A stretch of DNA of 24,252 bases from DASTCC01 sp035711465 (GCA_035711465.1 DASTCC010000334.1:1-24252); one strand, 5' to 3'; positions 14,850 through 23,311 are shown, counted from the stretch's first letter. Numbers and translations are program-made. The notes: a model not told the origin generated them from the sequence alone.

Positions 14850-16289
14850 TCAGGTGCGTTTGGGTTGAAGCCCGCCGTTGAACTCCACGTCGAAACCGCC
14901 GCCGGCGGGCCGGCGCATCTCGAGCTTCCAGCCGGACCGATCCGCGATCTCGCGGGCCACGGCAATGCCGAGCCCGGGCGCGTTCGGCCGGCGGTTCCAG
15001 CCTTCGTCGCCACGGAAACGCCGGATGGCGGTGAGGCCTTTGAACTCTTCGTCCGAAACGTCGCGGCCGCGGCTGCTGATGACGAGCGAGAACACCTCCG
15101 TGTTTCGCGGCTCGAGGATCACGTCGATGCGCCCGCCGGCCGTGTTGTAGCGAACGGCGTTCTCGAGGATGTTGCCGATCGCGATCGGCGCGTACGCCGG
15201 GTCGAGCGCGACGATCAGCGGCGCGCCCGGGATCGACGCCTGGAGCGCGATGCCAGCGAACGTCGCCAGCGGCTGGATGCGATCGAGCGCGGCGCGAACG
15301 ACAGCAGCCAGATCGTGCGGCATCACCGGCAGCGGATCGTTCTGAATGCGGAGCTCGGTGGCGGCGAGCAGATTGCGCAACCGCGACGCCAGCTGATGCG
15401 CCTGCTCCACCGAGGCGCGGACTTTCGGCTGCGCGTCGGCAGCGACGGGCAGATGCGCGAGCGCGGCCAGCGACGCTTCGAGGTTGGCGAACGGCGACGC
15501 GACATCCGACGACAGCGCCGAGACGATGCGACGCAGCGCCTCGACGCGATCGGCGACCTCGGCCTCGCGGCGGTGGATCTCCGTGGCGGCGTCGTTCAAC
15601 ACGAACGCCATCGCGCTGACCTCGTCCTTGCCGGCGTCGGGCGCAATCGTCTCCCACTTCCCGCGCGCCGACGCCCCGGCCTGGACCGACAACCGCCGCA
15701 CGCGGGCCACGGTCGGCATCGTCGCCGCCAGCGCGACCGCGACGAACAACAGCGACAGCACGGCGAAGGTGCCGAGGCGTCCCCACCAGAGACCTGGTCG
15801 CGGCTGCATACGGACGAGGAGAACGGCGCACGGCCCGGCCCAGCCGGTCAACTGCGCGACCTGCATCCCCGTGCCCGCCGGCGACGAGTAGCTCCCGAAC
15901 GTCCGCGGCTCCGGAGGCGTGCGCCGCATCGGATCGCGAAGCGCGTTGGGAAATCGCGGCGACGCGGTACTCAATCCCTGGAACGACGCGTCGTAGGCGA
16001 AGACGTCGATCGGCAGCGGGTCCGCGCTCGGACGAGGCAGGTGTACGTCCGCATCGGGGATGTTCCGCTCGGCCATCGACGGCCGTCCAGTCCGCGGCCC
16101 GGCGAGAAACCAATTCGGATCGTTCGTGCAGGCGTCGCGAACGACGTCGGTCTGCAAGGCGTCGACGAAGCGGCCGAGAACCAGGCGCGTGTCGCGAGCG
16201 CGCAGCCAGTCGATGCCGGCCGTCACCGCGAGCGCCGCGGGAAGGGCGAGCACGATCGCCGTGATCTGCGCGCGACGGCCGAGCGTCAC
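14850..16289 (-). CDS. Degenerate membrane histidine kinase-like protein
   Basis: This 479-residue protein has sensor-kinase architecture: TM1 at about 9-26, a periplasmic domain (27-170), TM2 at about 171-190, a short linker, a dimerisation region (about 245-310) and an ATPase-like domain (about 325-465). The N-box NILENAVRYN (373-382) and G2 GLGIAV (439-444) are good. At the H-box, SALSSDVASPF has Ser261 where the phospho-accepting His should be, and the G1 region reads SSRGRDV, without the DxGxG pattern. It may therefore signal without autophosphorylation. The start is GTG 16289, overlapping the Ser/Thr kinase stop (GTGA). No response regulator is nearby. Confidence 0.87.
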   Translation of the reverse strand: MTLGRRAQITAIVLALPAALAVTAGIDWLRARDTRLVLGRFVDALQTDVVRDACTNDPNWFLAGPRTGRPSMAERNIPDADVHLPRPSADPLPIDVFAYDASFQGLSTASPRFPNALRDPMRRTPPEPRTFGSYSSPAGTGMQVAQLTGWAGPCAVLLVRMQPRPGLWWGRLGTFAVLSLLFVAVALAATMPTVARVRRLSVQAGASARGKWETIAPDAGKDEVSAMAFVLNDAATEIHRREAEVADRVEALRRIVSALSSDVASPFANLEASLAALAHLPVAADAQPKVRASVEQAHQLASRLRNLLAATELRIQNDPLPVMPHDLAAVVRAALDRIQPLATFAGIALQASIPGAPLIVALDPAYAPIAIGNILENAVRYNTAGGRIDVILEPRNTEVFSLVISSRGRDVSDEEFKGLTAIRRFRGDEGWNRRPNAPGLGIAVAREIADRSGWKLEMRRPAGGGFDVEFNGGLQPKRT

Positions 16290-19066
16290 GTGTCCTCCGC
16301 GAGGCGTCCGAGCATCGGCTGATTCGCGCGCGCCATCACGAAGCCGGCGACGACGGCGGCGACGACGACGGCGATGACGATGAGGCTGCCGGTGAAGTAG
16401 GGACGAGCGCTCTCGAGCGTCAACGGCAGATCTTTCGTGCTGAGGTGGACGAAGAAGGACACGACACCGGCGACCAGACCGTACTTGAGAATCACGCCGA
16501 CGACAATGGCCACCAGGAGTACACCCAGACCGAGATCGAGAAGGACGAAGCCGGTCTGAAACTGGCCTTGCGCGGCCAGCGGCGCGAACAGGATCGACGC
16601 GACCGCGAACGTCGCCCACGGCTTCTTGACCAGCATCCGCACCAGGACGAGCCCGACCGAGCCCAGGATCGCATTCTCGAAGCCGACGCGCAGCGGCACG
16701 ATCAGCCCCGCGAGGAAGGGCCCGAGACCGAGCAGCGAGTCCATGTGGACGGGCGCCGGCCGGAAGGCGGGCACGCCGAACCACGACGGGAGGCCGTAGT
16801 GCGCGAACGTGATGATCGTCGACAGCAGACCAGCGGCCGTACCGACGACGAGATCGCGGCCGAGCAGCGGGTCGCGCAGGCGGCCGCCGGCGAGGCGCGA
16901 CCACGTGATCAGGATCTGCGGCCAGACGCGCCGCACGGTCGGCTCGACGGCGAGATAGAGGAGGCCGTAGATCGAAGCCGCGAACAGCGCAGCCGCGAGC
17001 GCACTGCCGAACCGCGTCTGTTCCTCGAGCAGCGCGCCGAAGTGGCGCGCGCCGAGCAGCCACGTGATCATCGACAGCGAAAACACGATCGTGGCGAGAA
17101 AGATCGCGCCGCGGCGGTCGCCGCGCCCGAGCCGGAGATTGCGCCGCGCCAGCACCACGCCGGCGGTGATCACCACGGGCACGATGATCACCGACGACAG
17201 GATGCCGATGATCTGCGCGTTGCGATCGACCGGCGCCGCCTGCTCGCGCGTCGGCCGCGCCCACGGCCCGACGATCTGAAAGCTGACCGGCGTGCCGCGA
17301 TGCGACGCCGCCTCGACGCGAAGCGGCACGCCGATCGGGCCGGGCGTCGTCTCGACCCAGGCGAGTCGGTCGTCGGCGAAGAAGCGCGGCGTCCACTCCG
17401 GGGTGGCCGGCGCGAAGCGGCCGAAGTCGAGGCCGGCGGCGTCGAAGAACACAGACCAGTCCACCGGCTTCGCGGCTGCGTCGCGGCCCGCTTCGGTCTG
17501 ATCCGGAACGCGCTGGAACTCAATCAACCTGCCGTCCGCGCCGAGCGCCGTGATGCTCATGCCGCTCAGCGACATCGGCGGATCGCCCCGCGTCGGTCGA
17601 ATGCGGCCGGGATCGGCGGGAAAGAGCAAGCGCGGGCTGGTCCGGTGCCAGAACAGCACCGGCGGCGGCCAGCCAGCGTCGACCAGGGCGCGGCGCTCGG
17701 CATCCGGGCGCGACCAGAGCCAGCCGAGGATGTCGACGTTGGCGAAGAGGCCGATCTCCTCGTCGCGCGGATCGGCCGGCAGCCCGACGCGCGCTTCGAG
17801 CTGACGGGCGCGATCCTCGAGCGTGCGCGGGTGAAGCGCCATGTCGACGATCGAGACGAGCTGCACCTGCGACGCGAGCCATGCCGCGAGGATCACACCG
17901 AGGACTGACGCCAGCGAGAGCCCGGCGCCGAAGGCCGGGCCGAGCGTCGCCGCCTCGCCTCCCGCGGCGGCGACCATCGCCGGCGACGGCGTCTCGCCCG
18001 CGGCCAGCGCCGCGGCGAGTGGATCGCCGCCGGGCAGCATCGCCGACACCGCGAGCGCGGACGCCGGCCTGCGCGCAGGCTCGCGATCGAGGCAGAGCAC
18101 GATGGCGCGCTCGACGACGGGATCGATCGTCTTCACGATCTCTCCCGGCCGCGTGATCGAGCCGGTCTCGTGCAGCGCCATCAGATCGGCCAGCGATCCG
18201 GCGTTGATCGCGCGTCGGCCGGTGAAGAGCTCGTACATCACCAGGCCGAGCGCGTAGATGTCGCTCTTCTCCGAGACCTCGCGGCCCTGGAGCTGTTCGG
18301 GCGCCATGTAGGCCGGCGTGCCGGCGCGCACGTCGCCGACCGCGCCCGCGGAGGCCAGGCCGAAGTCCATCAACCGCACACGGCCGGCGCCGTCGAGCAT
18401 GACGTTCGCGGGTTTGAGATCGCGATGCAGAACGCCGCGCGCGTGCGCGGCGGCCAGGCCGGCACAGATCTGACGCGAGATCTCGAGCGCCCGATCCTCC
18501 GAGAAACGGCCGATGCGGCGGAGCGACGTGGCCAGATCCTCGCCGTCCACGTATTCCATCGACAGATAGATGTGGCCGTCGACCTCGCCGATGTCGTGCA
18601 CGCGGCAGACGCTCGGATGCGAGACCTGCCGGGCGATGCGGACTTCGTTGTGAAACTGCGCGAGCCGGTTCGGATCCTGATGCAGGCCGTCAGGCAGGAA
18701 CTTCAGGGCCACCGGCTGGCCGAGCCGCAGGTCGTCGGCGCGATAGACCTCGCCCATCCCGCCTTTGCCGAGCAGGCCGATGACTCGGTACCGGCCGTCG
18801 ACAATCGCTCCGGGATCGAAGCGTCCGTGATCGATCGATCCCGAGGCCGACAACCAGCCCCCGCCCGAAGCCGGACGGCTCACCGGTTTGATCGGCGTGA
18901 CGACGGTTGACGCGAGCCGCGTCCGATCGACGTCCGACTCGGACGTGGGCGTGCCGGACGCACCGGCAAGCACCGTGCGATCGTCCGAGACGCTCAGATT
19001 CTCGCCGCAATCGGGACAGAACCGGCCAGTCCTGGCGAGCTCAGATCCGCATTTCGGGCACGACAC
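16286..19066 (-). CDS. Zinc-ribbon Ser/Thr protein kinase with polytopic membrane domain
   Basis: This 926-residue protein is likely to be an active Hanks-type kinase. Its N-terminus is a zinc ribbon with Cys3, Cys6, Cys17 and Cys20. The kinase domain (about 93-345) has GKGGMGEVY (100-108), Lys122, Glu141, HRDLKPAN (214-221), DFG (234-236) and APE (255-257). TM1 is at about 381-399. A soluble domain of about 240 residues without a recognised fold follows, probably extracytoplasmic. The last 280 residues contain about ten more membrane segments, with ARRNLRLGRGDRRGA between two of them. The start is GTG 19066, with TAATAT 6 bases upstream. It heads the operon with the degenerate histidine kinase and GMC oxidoreductase. 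Confidence 0.93.
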   Translation of the reverse strand: MSCPKCGSELARTGRFCPDCGENLSVSDDRTVLAGASGTPTSESDVDRTRLASTVVTPIKPVSRPASGGGWLSASGSIDHGRFDPGAIVDGRYRVIGLLGKGGMGEVYRADDLRLGQPVALKFLPDGLHQDPNRLAQFHNEVRIARQVSHPSVCRVHDIGEVDGHIYLSMEYVDGEDLATSLRRIGRFSEDRALEISRQICAGLAAAHARGVLHRDLKPANVMLDGAGRVRLMDFGLASAGAVGDVRAGTPAYMAPEQLQGREVSEKSDIYALGLVMYELFTGRRAINAGSLADLMALHETGSITRPGEIVKTIDPVVERAIVLCLDREPARRPASALAVSAMLPGGDPLAAALAAGETPSPAMVAAAGGEAATLGPAFGAGLSLASVLGVILAAWLASQVQLVSIVDMALHPRTLEDRARQLEARVGLPADPRDEEIGLFANVDILGWLWSRPDAERRALVDAGWPPPVLFWHRTSPRLLFPADPGRIRPTRGDPPMSLSGMSITALGADGRLIEFQRVPDQTEAGRDAAAKPVDWSVFFDAAGLDFGRFAPATPEWTPRFFADDRLAWVETTPGPIGVPLRVEAASHRGTPVSFQIVGPWARPTREQAAPVDRNAQIIGILSSVIIVPVVITAGVVLARRNLRLGRGDRRGAIFLATIVFSLSMITWLLGARHFGALLEEQTRFGSALAAALFAASIYGLLYLAVEPTVRRVWPQILITWSRLAGGRLRDPLLGRDLVVGTAAGLLSTIITFAHYGLPSWFGVPAFRPAPVHMDSLLGLGPFLAGLIVPLRVGFENAILGSVGLVLVRMLVKKPWATFAVASILFAPLAAQGQFQTGFVLLDLGLGVLLVAIVVGVILKYGLVAGVVSFFVHLSTKDLPLTLESARPYFTGSLIVIAVVVAAVVAGFVMARANQPMLGRLAEDT

Positions 19067-19072
19067 TTGACG

Positions 19073-19078
19073 ATATTA
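19073..19078 (-). promoter_or_regulatory. Putative -10 box, leaderless start at 19066
   Basis: TAATAT on the minus strand ends 6 bases before the GTG of the kinase gene, inside the 42-bp gap after the glycosylase. It suggests the kinase operon has its own leaderless transcript. Confidence 0.5.
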
Positions 19079-19108
19079 GACGGAGGAGGCGGTGCCGTCG
19101 GCACCCGC

Positions 19109-19795
19109 TCACACCCGCCAGAGATACCAGCAGGCGACCGTCCGATACGGCCTCCACCCGCGCGTCAGGCGTTCCATCGTCTTCGGCTTCGGCATCGACT
19201 TCATGCCGAACAGCTTCTGCACGCCCTTGACGATGCCGAGATCGCCGACGGGGAGGATGTCGGGGCGGTTGAGGCGGAACATCAGGAACATGTCGGCGGA
19301 CCAGCGGCCGAGGCCCTTGACCGACGTGATCGCTTCCGCGACTTCCAGGTCGGTCATCGTCTCGAGATGATCGAGCGGCAGCCGGCCGTCGGCGACGCGC
19401 TCGGCGAGGTCGCGCAGGTACGAGATCTTCGGACCGCTGACGCCGGCCTTGCGGAATGCGTCCGGCGAAACGGCGAGAATCGTCGTCGCCGACATCGCCT
19501 CGACGCCGCCGACGAGCACCGCGACGCGCTCGAAGATCACGTCGGCGACCTTGCCCGACAGTTGTTGAGACAGGATGATGCGGACGAGGCTCTCGAAGGG
19601 CGGCCGCGCGCGTGCGGCGATGATCTCGCATCGGCCGACGCGCTTGATCAGCTCGCCGAGCTTCGGGTCTGCACGCATCAGGACGCGACGGGCGCGGGCG
19701 AGGTCGGCATCGGACATCCGCACGGATGCCGGAAGCTGCTGCAGTGCGACGTGGTTGGCCTTCTTGATTGGTGTCTTTCTCGCCCTCGCGGTCAT
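19109..19795 (-). CDS. HhH-GPD DNA glycosylase (3-methyladenine glycosylase type)
   Basis: This 228-residue base-excision repair enzyme of the AlkA/MAG-like HhH-GPD family removes alkylated bases. FESLVRIILSQQLSGKVAD starts the fold, the helix-hairpin-helix is ITSVKGLGRWSAD (156-168), and the catalytic aspartate is Asp185 in LPVGDLGIVKG. No iron-sulfur cysteine loop is present, which argues against an EndoIII or MutY type. The start is ATG 19795, overlapping the gltX stop as ATGA; an open extension upstream reads through gltX out of frame. Its expression is probably coupled to gltX translation. The exact lesion is not predictable. Confidence 0.92.
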   Translation of the reverse strand: MTARARKTPIKKANHVALQQLPASVRMSDADLARARRVLMRADPKLGELIKRVGRCEIIAARARPPFESLVRIILSQQLSGKVADVIFERVAVLVGGVEAMSATTILAVSPDAFRKAGVSGPKISYLRDLAERVADGRLPLDHLETMTDLEVAEAITSVKGLGRWSADMFLMFRLNRPDILPVGDLGIVKGVQKLFGMKSMPKPKTMERLTRGWRPYRTVACWYLWRV

Positions 19796-21240
19796 CGGCG
19801 GCCCTCGGTCGTTGCGAACGCCGAGAGCCGGTCGAGCACGCGCTCGCGTCCCATCAGCTCGATGACTTCGAAGACGCCCGGGCTCACGGCCTGACCGGTG
19901 ATCGCTACTCGAGTCGCGTGGATCAGCGTGCCCGCCTTGATGCCGCGGGCCTCCGCCACGTCGCGCAACGCCGCTTCCAGCGATGCCGCATCGAACGGCC
20001 GCACGGCGGCGAGCCGATCGCGCCACGCGGCCAGATGCTCGTCGATACCCGCCGCCGACAGGTGCTTGGCGACAGCCGCGGGATCCCTGGTGATCTCGTC
20101 CTTCACGAACGGCGTCAGCTGCGGGACGACGTCGGCGAGCTTCTTGGCGCGCGGTTTCACCAGATCGATGGCGCGGCCGATGCGATCGCGCTCGGCTTCA
20201 CTTGCGCCGTCGAGATCGATCCCCGCTTCGGCCAGCGCCGGACCGAGCCGGCGGACGATCTCGCCGGCGGGCAGCCGCATGATGTGCTGCTGGTTGAACC
20301 ATTCGAGCTTCTCGGGGTTGAAGACCGCGTTGCCGCCGCTGATCGCCTCGAGCGAGAACGCCGCGATCAACTCGTCGCGCGTCATCACCTCGCGGTCGTC
20401 ACCCGGCGACCAGCCGAGGAGCGCCAGGAAGTTGATCATCGCCTCCGGCAGATAGCCTTGCGTCTCGTACTCGCCGACCGCCGTGGCGCCATGGCGCTTG
20501 CTCAGCCGCTTCTTGTCGGGACCGAGAATCAACGGCACGTGCGCGAACGACGGTACCGCCGCGTTCATCGCCTGGTAGAGCAGGATCTGCTTCGGCGTGT
20601 TCGAGATGTGATCGTCGCCTCGCACCACGTGCGTGATCCGCATGTCGACGTCGTCGACGACGACCGACAGGTGATAGGTCGAATAGCCGTCGGAGCGGAG
20701 GACGACGAAATCTTCCAGATGGGCGTGATCGATCTCGATCGGCCCGTGCACGAGATCGGTGAACGCGGTGCGGCCCGGGGGCACGAAGAACCGGATCGCG
20801 CGCGGCTCGTTGGCGGCGACACGCCGCGCGACCTCGTCGGCCGGCAGCGCCCGGCAGGCGCGATCGTAGGTCCAGGCCGCGCCGGCGGCCTCGCGGCGCG
20901 CCTTCAGCTGTTCCGGCGTGCAGAAGCAGTAGTACGCGGCGCCGCTCTCGACGAGCCGGGCCGCCGCGTCGCGATACATCGACAGCCGTTCGCTCTGAAA
21001 GTACGGTGCGTGCGGCCCGCCGACGATCGGCCCCTCGTCCCAGTCGAGCCCGAGCCAGCGCATGCTGGTCAGAATGCCGGTCACCATGTCGGCCGACGAG
21101 CGTTCGACGTCGGTGTCCTCGATCCTCAGGATGAAGGCGCCGCCGTGGCGACGGACGTAGAGCCAGTTGAAGAGCGCGGTGCGGGCGCCGCCGACGTGCA
21201 GATAGCCGGTCGGCGACGGCGCGAATCTCAGACGAAGCAC
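19792..21240 (-). CDS. gltX: Glutamyl-tRNA synthetase
   Basis: This 482-residue class I aminoacyl-tRNA synthetase charges tRNA with glutamate. The N-terminus RFAPSPTGYLHVGGARTALF carries the HIGH-type motif (HVGG), and KRLSKRHGA at about 244-252 is the KMSKS motif. The length and the C-terminal anticodon-binding region fit the bacterial enzyme. Many relatives are non-discriminating and also charge tRNA-Gln; the sequence alone does not settle that. The start is GTG 21240, where the family-typical N-terminus begins, with TACAAT 6 bases upstream. The stop overlaps the glycosylase start. Confidence 0.97.
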   Translation of the reverse strand: MLRLRFAPSPTGYLHVGGARTALFNWLYVRRHGGAFILRIEDTDVERSSADMVTGILTSMRWLGLDWDEGPIVGGPHAPYFQSERLSMYRDAAARLVESGAAYYCFCTPEQLKARREAAGAAWTYDRACRALPADEVARRVAANEPRAIRFFVPPGRTAFTDLVHGPIEIDHAHLEDFVVLRSDGYSTYHLSVVVDDVDMRITHVVRGDDHISNTPKQILLYQAMNAAVPSFAHVPLILGPDKKRLSKRHGATAVGEYETQGYLPEAMINFLALLGWSPGDDREVMTRDELIAAFSLEAISGGNAVFNPEKLEWFNQQHIMRLPAGEIVRRLGPALAEAGIDLDGASEAERDRIGRAIDLVKPRAKKLADVVPQLTPFVKDEITRDPAAVAKHLSAAGIDEHLAAWRDRLAAVRPFDAASLEAALRDVAEARGIKAGTLIHATRVAITGQAVSPGVFEVIELMGRERVLDRLSAFATTEGRR

Positions 21241-21246
21241 CAGGAC

Positions 21247-21252
21247 ATTGTA
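21247..21252 (-). promoter_or_regulatory. Putative -10 box, leaderless start of gltX
   Basis: TACAAT on the minus strand ends exactly 6 bases before the GTG start. The expected -35 position falls inside the heptamer array at 21259-21329. Confidence 0.5.
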
Positions 21253-21258
21253 GTGAAG

Positions 21259-21329
21259 GCAGCGGGCTGCGGGCTGCGGGCGCTCAAGAACATAGAACCT
21301 GCAGCCCGCACCCGGCAGCCTGCAGCCGC
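21259..21329. repeat. Inverted pair of GC-rich heptamer arrays
   Basis: The left arm (21259-21285) contains GGGCTGC units in tandem. The right arm (21298-21329) contains CTGCAGC, CCGCACC, CGGCAGC and CTGCAGC. Ten bases (GCAGCCCGCA) of the right arm are the exact complement of part of the left arm, so a hairpin with 15 of 18 bases matched can form around a loop with AGAACATAGAA. It lies between the VWFA-related gene stop and the gltX promoter. Confidence 0.65.
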
Positions 21330-21331
21330 AT

Positions 21332-21348
21332 CGCGCGCGAAGCGCGCG
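21332..21348 (-). terminator. GC hairpin at the stop of the VWFA-related gene
   Basis: CGCGCGC-GAA-GCGCGCG is a perfect 7-bp stem with a 3-base loop, directly after the TGA at 21349-21351. No U-tract follows, so it would be a non-canonical terminator or a 3'-end stabiliser. Confidence 0.45.
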
Positions 21349-23292
21349 TCACTTGACTGCAATCGCGATCTCGCGCGCCGCGGTGACCTTGCCGTCGGTC
21401 GCCGTCGCGCGCAGGCGGTAGCCGCCCGGCGCGATGCCCGACAGGTCGATCGTCCGAAGCATCCCGAGCGGCGCCGGCGCCGTCGGCGGCAGATCCGCGT
21501 CGATCGCTCGGACCTCGTTGCCGTTCATGTCAATCAGGACGAGACGGGCCTGCAGCGCCTTCTTCTGATCCCGGCGCCAGACGTCGACGTAGACGCGCAC
21601 ACGGTCGCTCGTCGTGAACACGCGATCGAAGGTCGGCTCGAACGGGAAACGATCGGTCAGGTCGGGATAGAGAATCTCGTCGCTGTCGTCGCGGCCGGCG
21701 ACAGTGACGATCAGATCGCCGACGTCGACGGGCATCTTCGAGTACTGCGTGACCTCGACCTCGCCGTAGACGCTGCCGGACTTCTTCAGCAGATCGCTCT
21801 TCACCGACACGCGCAGCTGATATTTCCCCGGCTTCAGCGGCATCGTCGCCGTGAGCGTCGCGCGGCGCCTGGAGCCGTCGCGAGTCGGCATGTACGGGAT
21901 GTCGTGTTTCACCGACATCGTCTCGGTCACTTTCGTCTTGTCCAGGTTGACCGCAAAGACCGCCACTTCGAGCGCGTCGTGCCCGGAAGGCGCCGCGTCC
22001 GGCAACTCGTCGCCGATCTCGATGCCGAGGACGACGGGCACTTTGTCGTCTTTGGCCGGCCGCGCCATGGCATAGAGCCGGAGCGGCAATGCCGCGTTCG
22101 GCAGGACACCCACCGCCAGCTTGTCGAGCTCCGTGAGCTTCTTGTTTTCCTTCTCGGGCTTCGGAATCTGGTAGCCCCTGCGATAGCGGATCGTCACGCC
22201 CGGCCGCGTGCACTCGACCTCGAGCGGACGGAATGTGTAGTCGGTGGGATCGGTGGCGCGAAAGCCGAGTAGGTAATAGTGATCGAGATCCTCGATGATC
22301 GCGTCCATGCCGGCTTCGATCTCGTCGGTGTCGGTGACGGCAAAGCCGCTGGTCGCTTCGGTGACGGAGGTGAGGTTGGCCTGCGAGAGCAGCACGGGGT
22401 CGCACGACGCGAGCTGGCAGCCCCTGATCGAACCGCCGGCGCCTGTGCCGGCGCGGGTGATATCTGGCGCGGGAAAATGGCCGAGACTGAAGTCGTGGGC
22501 GCCGCGCGGATCGACCGCGTAGAGCGCGACGTTGGACTTGCGAAACTCCTCCACCATCTCGACCGCCGCTTCCAGCGCCGGATTGCCCAGCCCTTCCATC
22601 ACCCGCATGGCTTCTGGAAGATCCGGCAAGGAGCAGAACGGCGAGAGCAGGACGACGGCCTTGCGCCGCACGTTCTCGGACCTGACCGCCTTCGCCGCGT
22701 CTTGCATCAGCCGGAACGGGCAGGTGCCGGTTTCGACCTTGGTCGTTCGCGCGCGCCTGGACAATGGCGCGCTCACGGTCCGTTCGATCGCCGCGTAGAC
22801 GAGCGCCAGATTCGACGTCGTCTCGACTTGATGCTCCCGCGATACCGTCAGCAGCGCGACCGACGCCCCGCTGCCGAGCCGATCGACCACCTGCCGCGCC
22901 AGTGCCGCGAGTTGCGGCCGGCGATCCGACGGCACCGAATCGTCGATGGCGAGCACGATCAGACGCTCGGCGATCGCATCGCGGTTGGTCGCGACGTCGC
23001 GTCGAACAGTCGGCGGCAGCGCCGAGGTGTCCTCGATCTCCGGCAGCCGCGAGACTTCCTCGAAGGTGTCGATGGGCTGCACGGCACCACGGTCCTTGAC
23101 GACGAAATCGGCGGCGGTCAGACCTCGCACCGGCTTGCCCTGCTCGTCGCGCACGACTGCGTCGATTTCAATCAGCGTGACGTCCGTGCGGAAGACGGGC
23201 TGCTGACCTGGCGTCTGCGCGCGCGGGCTGGTGCATAGCACGGCGACGACGAGCGCGGCGGTAACCAGCGACCTGTGGCCTCGGGCCGGCAC
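21349..23292 (-). CDS. VWFA-related secreted protein (acidobacterial type)
   Basis: This 647-residue protein begins, after a signal peptide (SLVTAALVVAVLCTSPRAQ), with VFRTDVTLIEIDAVVRDEQGKPV and GLTAADFVVKD. These are hallmarks of the VWFA-related domain family (TIGR03436) expanded in Acidobacteria. The VWA-like domain follows, with VLAIDDSVPS at the metal site, where the usual DxSxS is altered. The C-terminal 250 residues look like beta-sandwich repeats. Its role is unknown; adhesion or matrix binding is a guess. I chose GTG 23292 because it lies 6 bases after TATAAC and gives a clean signal peptide. An ATG at 23310 in the same frame would add six residues and remove the promoter logic. Confidence 0.88.
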   Translation of the reverse strand: MPARGHRSLVTAALVVAVLCTSPRAQTPGQQPVFRTDVTLIEIDAVVRDEQGKPVRGLTAADFVVKDRGAVQPIDTFEEVSRLPEIEDTSALPPTVRRDVATNRDAIAERLIVLAIDDSVPSDRRPQLAALARQVVDRLGSGASVALLTVSREHQVETTSNLALVYAAIERTVSAPLSRRARTTKVETGTCPFRLMQDAAKAVRSENVRRKAVVLLSPFCSLPDLPEAMRVMEGLGNPALEAAVEMVEEFRKSNVALYAVDPRGAHDFSLGHFPAPDITRAGTGAGGSIRGCQLASCDPVLLSQANLTSVTEATSGFAVTDTDEIEAGMDAIIEDLDHYYLLGFRATDPTDYTFRPLEVECTRPGVTIRYRRGYQIPKPEKENKKLTELDKLAVGVLPNAALPLRLYAMARPAKDDKVPVVLGIEIGDELPDAAPSGHDALEVAVFAVNLDKTKVTETMSVKHDIPYMPTRDGSRRRATLTATMPLKPGKYQLRVSVKSDLLKKSGSVYGEVEVTQYSKMPVDVGDLIVTVAGRDDSDEILYPDLTDRFPFEPTFDRVFTTSDRVRVYVDVWRRDQKKALQARLVLIDMNGNEVRAIDADLPPTAPAPLGMLRTIDLSGIAPGGYRLRATATDGKVTAAREIAIAVK

Positions 23293-23298
23293 TTGATG

Positions 23299-23304
23299 GT
23301 TATA
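23299..23304 (-). promoter_or_regulatory. Putative -10 box, leaderless start at 23292
   Basis: TATAAC on the minus strand (one base off consensus) ends exactly 6 bases before the GTG. The -35 position falls inside the adjacent heptamer array. Confidence 0.42.
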
Positions 23305-23311
23305 CGCCATG

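Noticed and set aside
13270..16113. A GMC oxidoreductase with a 420-residue N-terminal extension
   Set aside because: The extension is an out-of-frame shadow of the kinase-like gene. The Tat signal at 14847 marks the real start.
14850..17396. A much longer reading of the degenerate histidine kinase gene
   Set aside because: The frame stays open upstream, but that part is antisense-free shadow of the Ser/Thr kinase gene in another frame. It is Arg/Ala/Asp-rich with no domain. The GTG at 16289 gives a normal first membrane segment.
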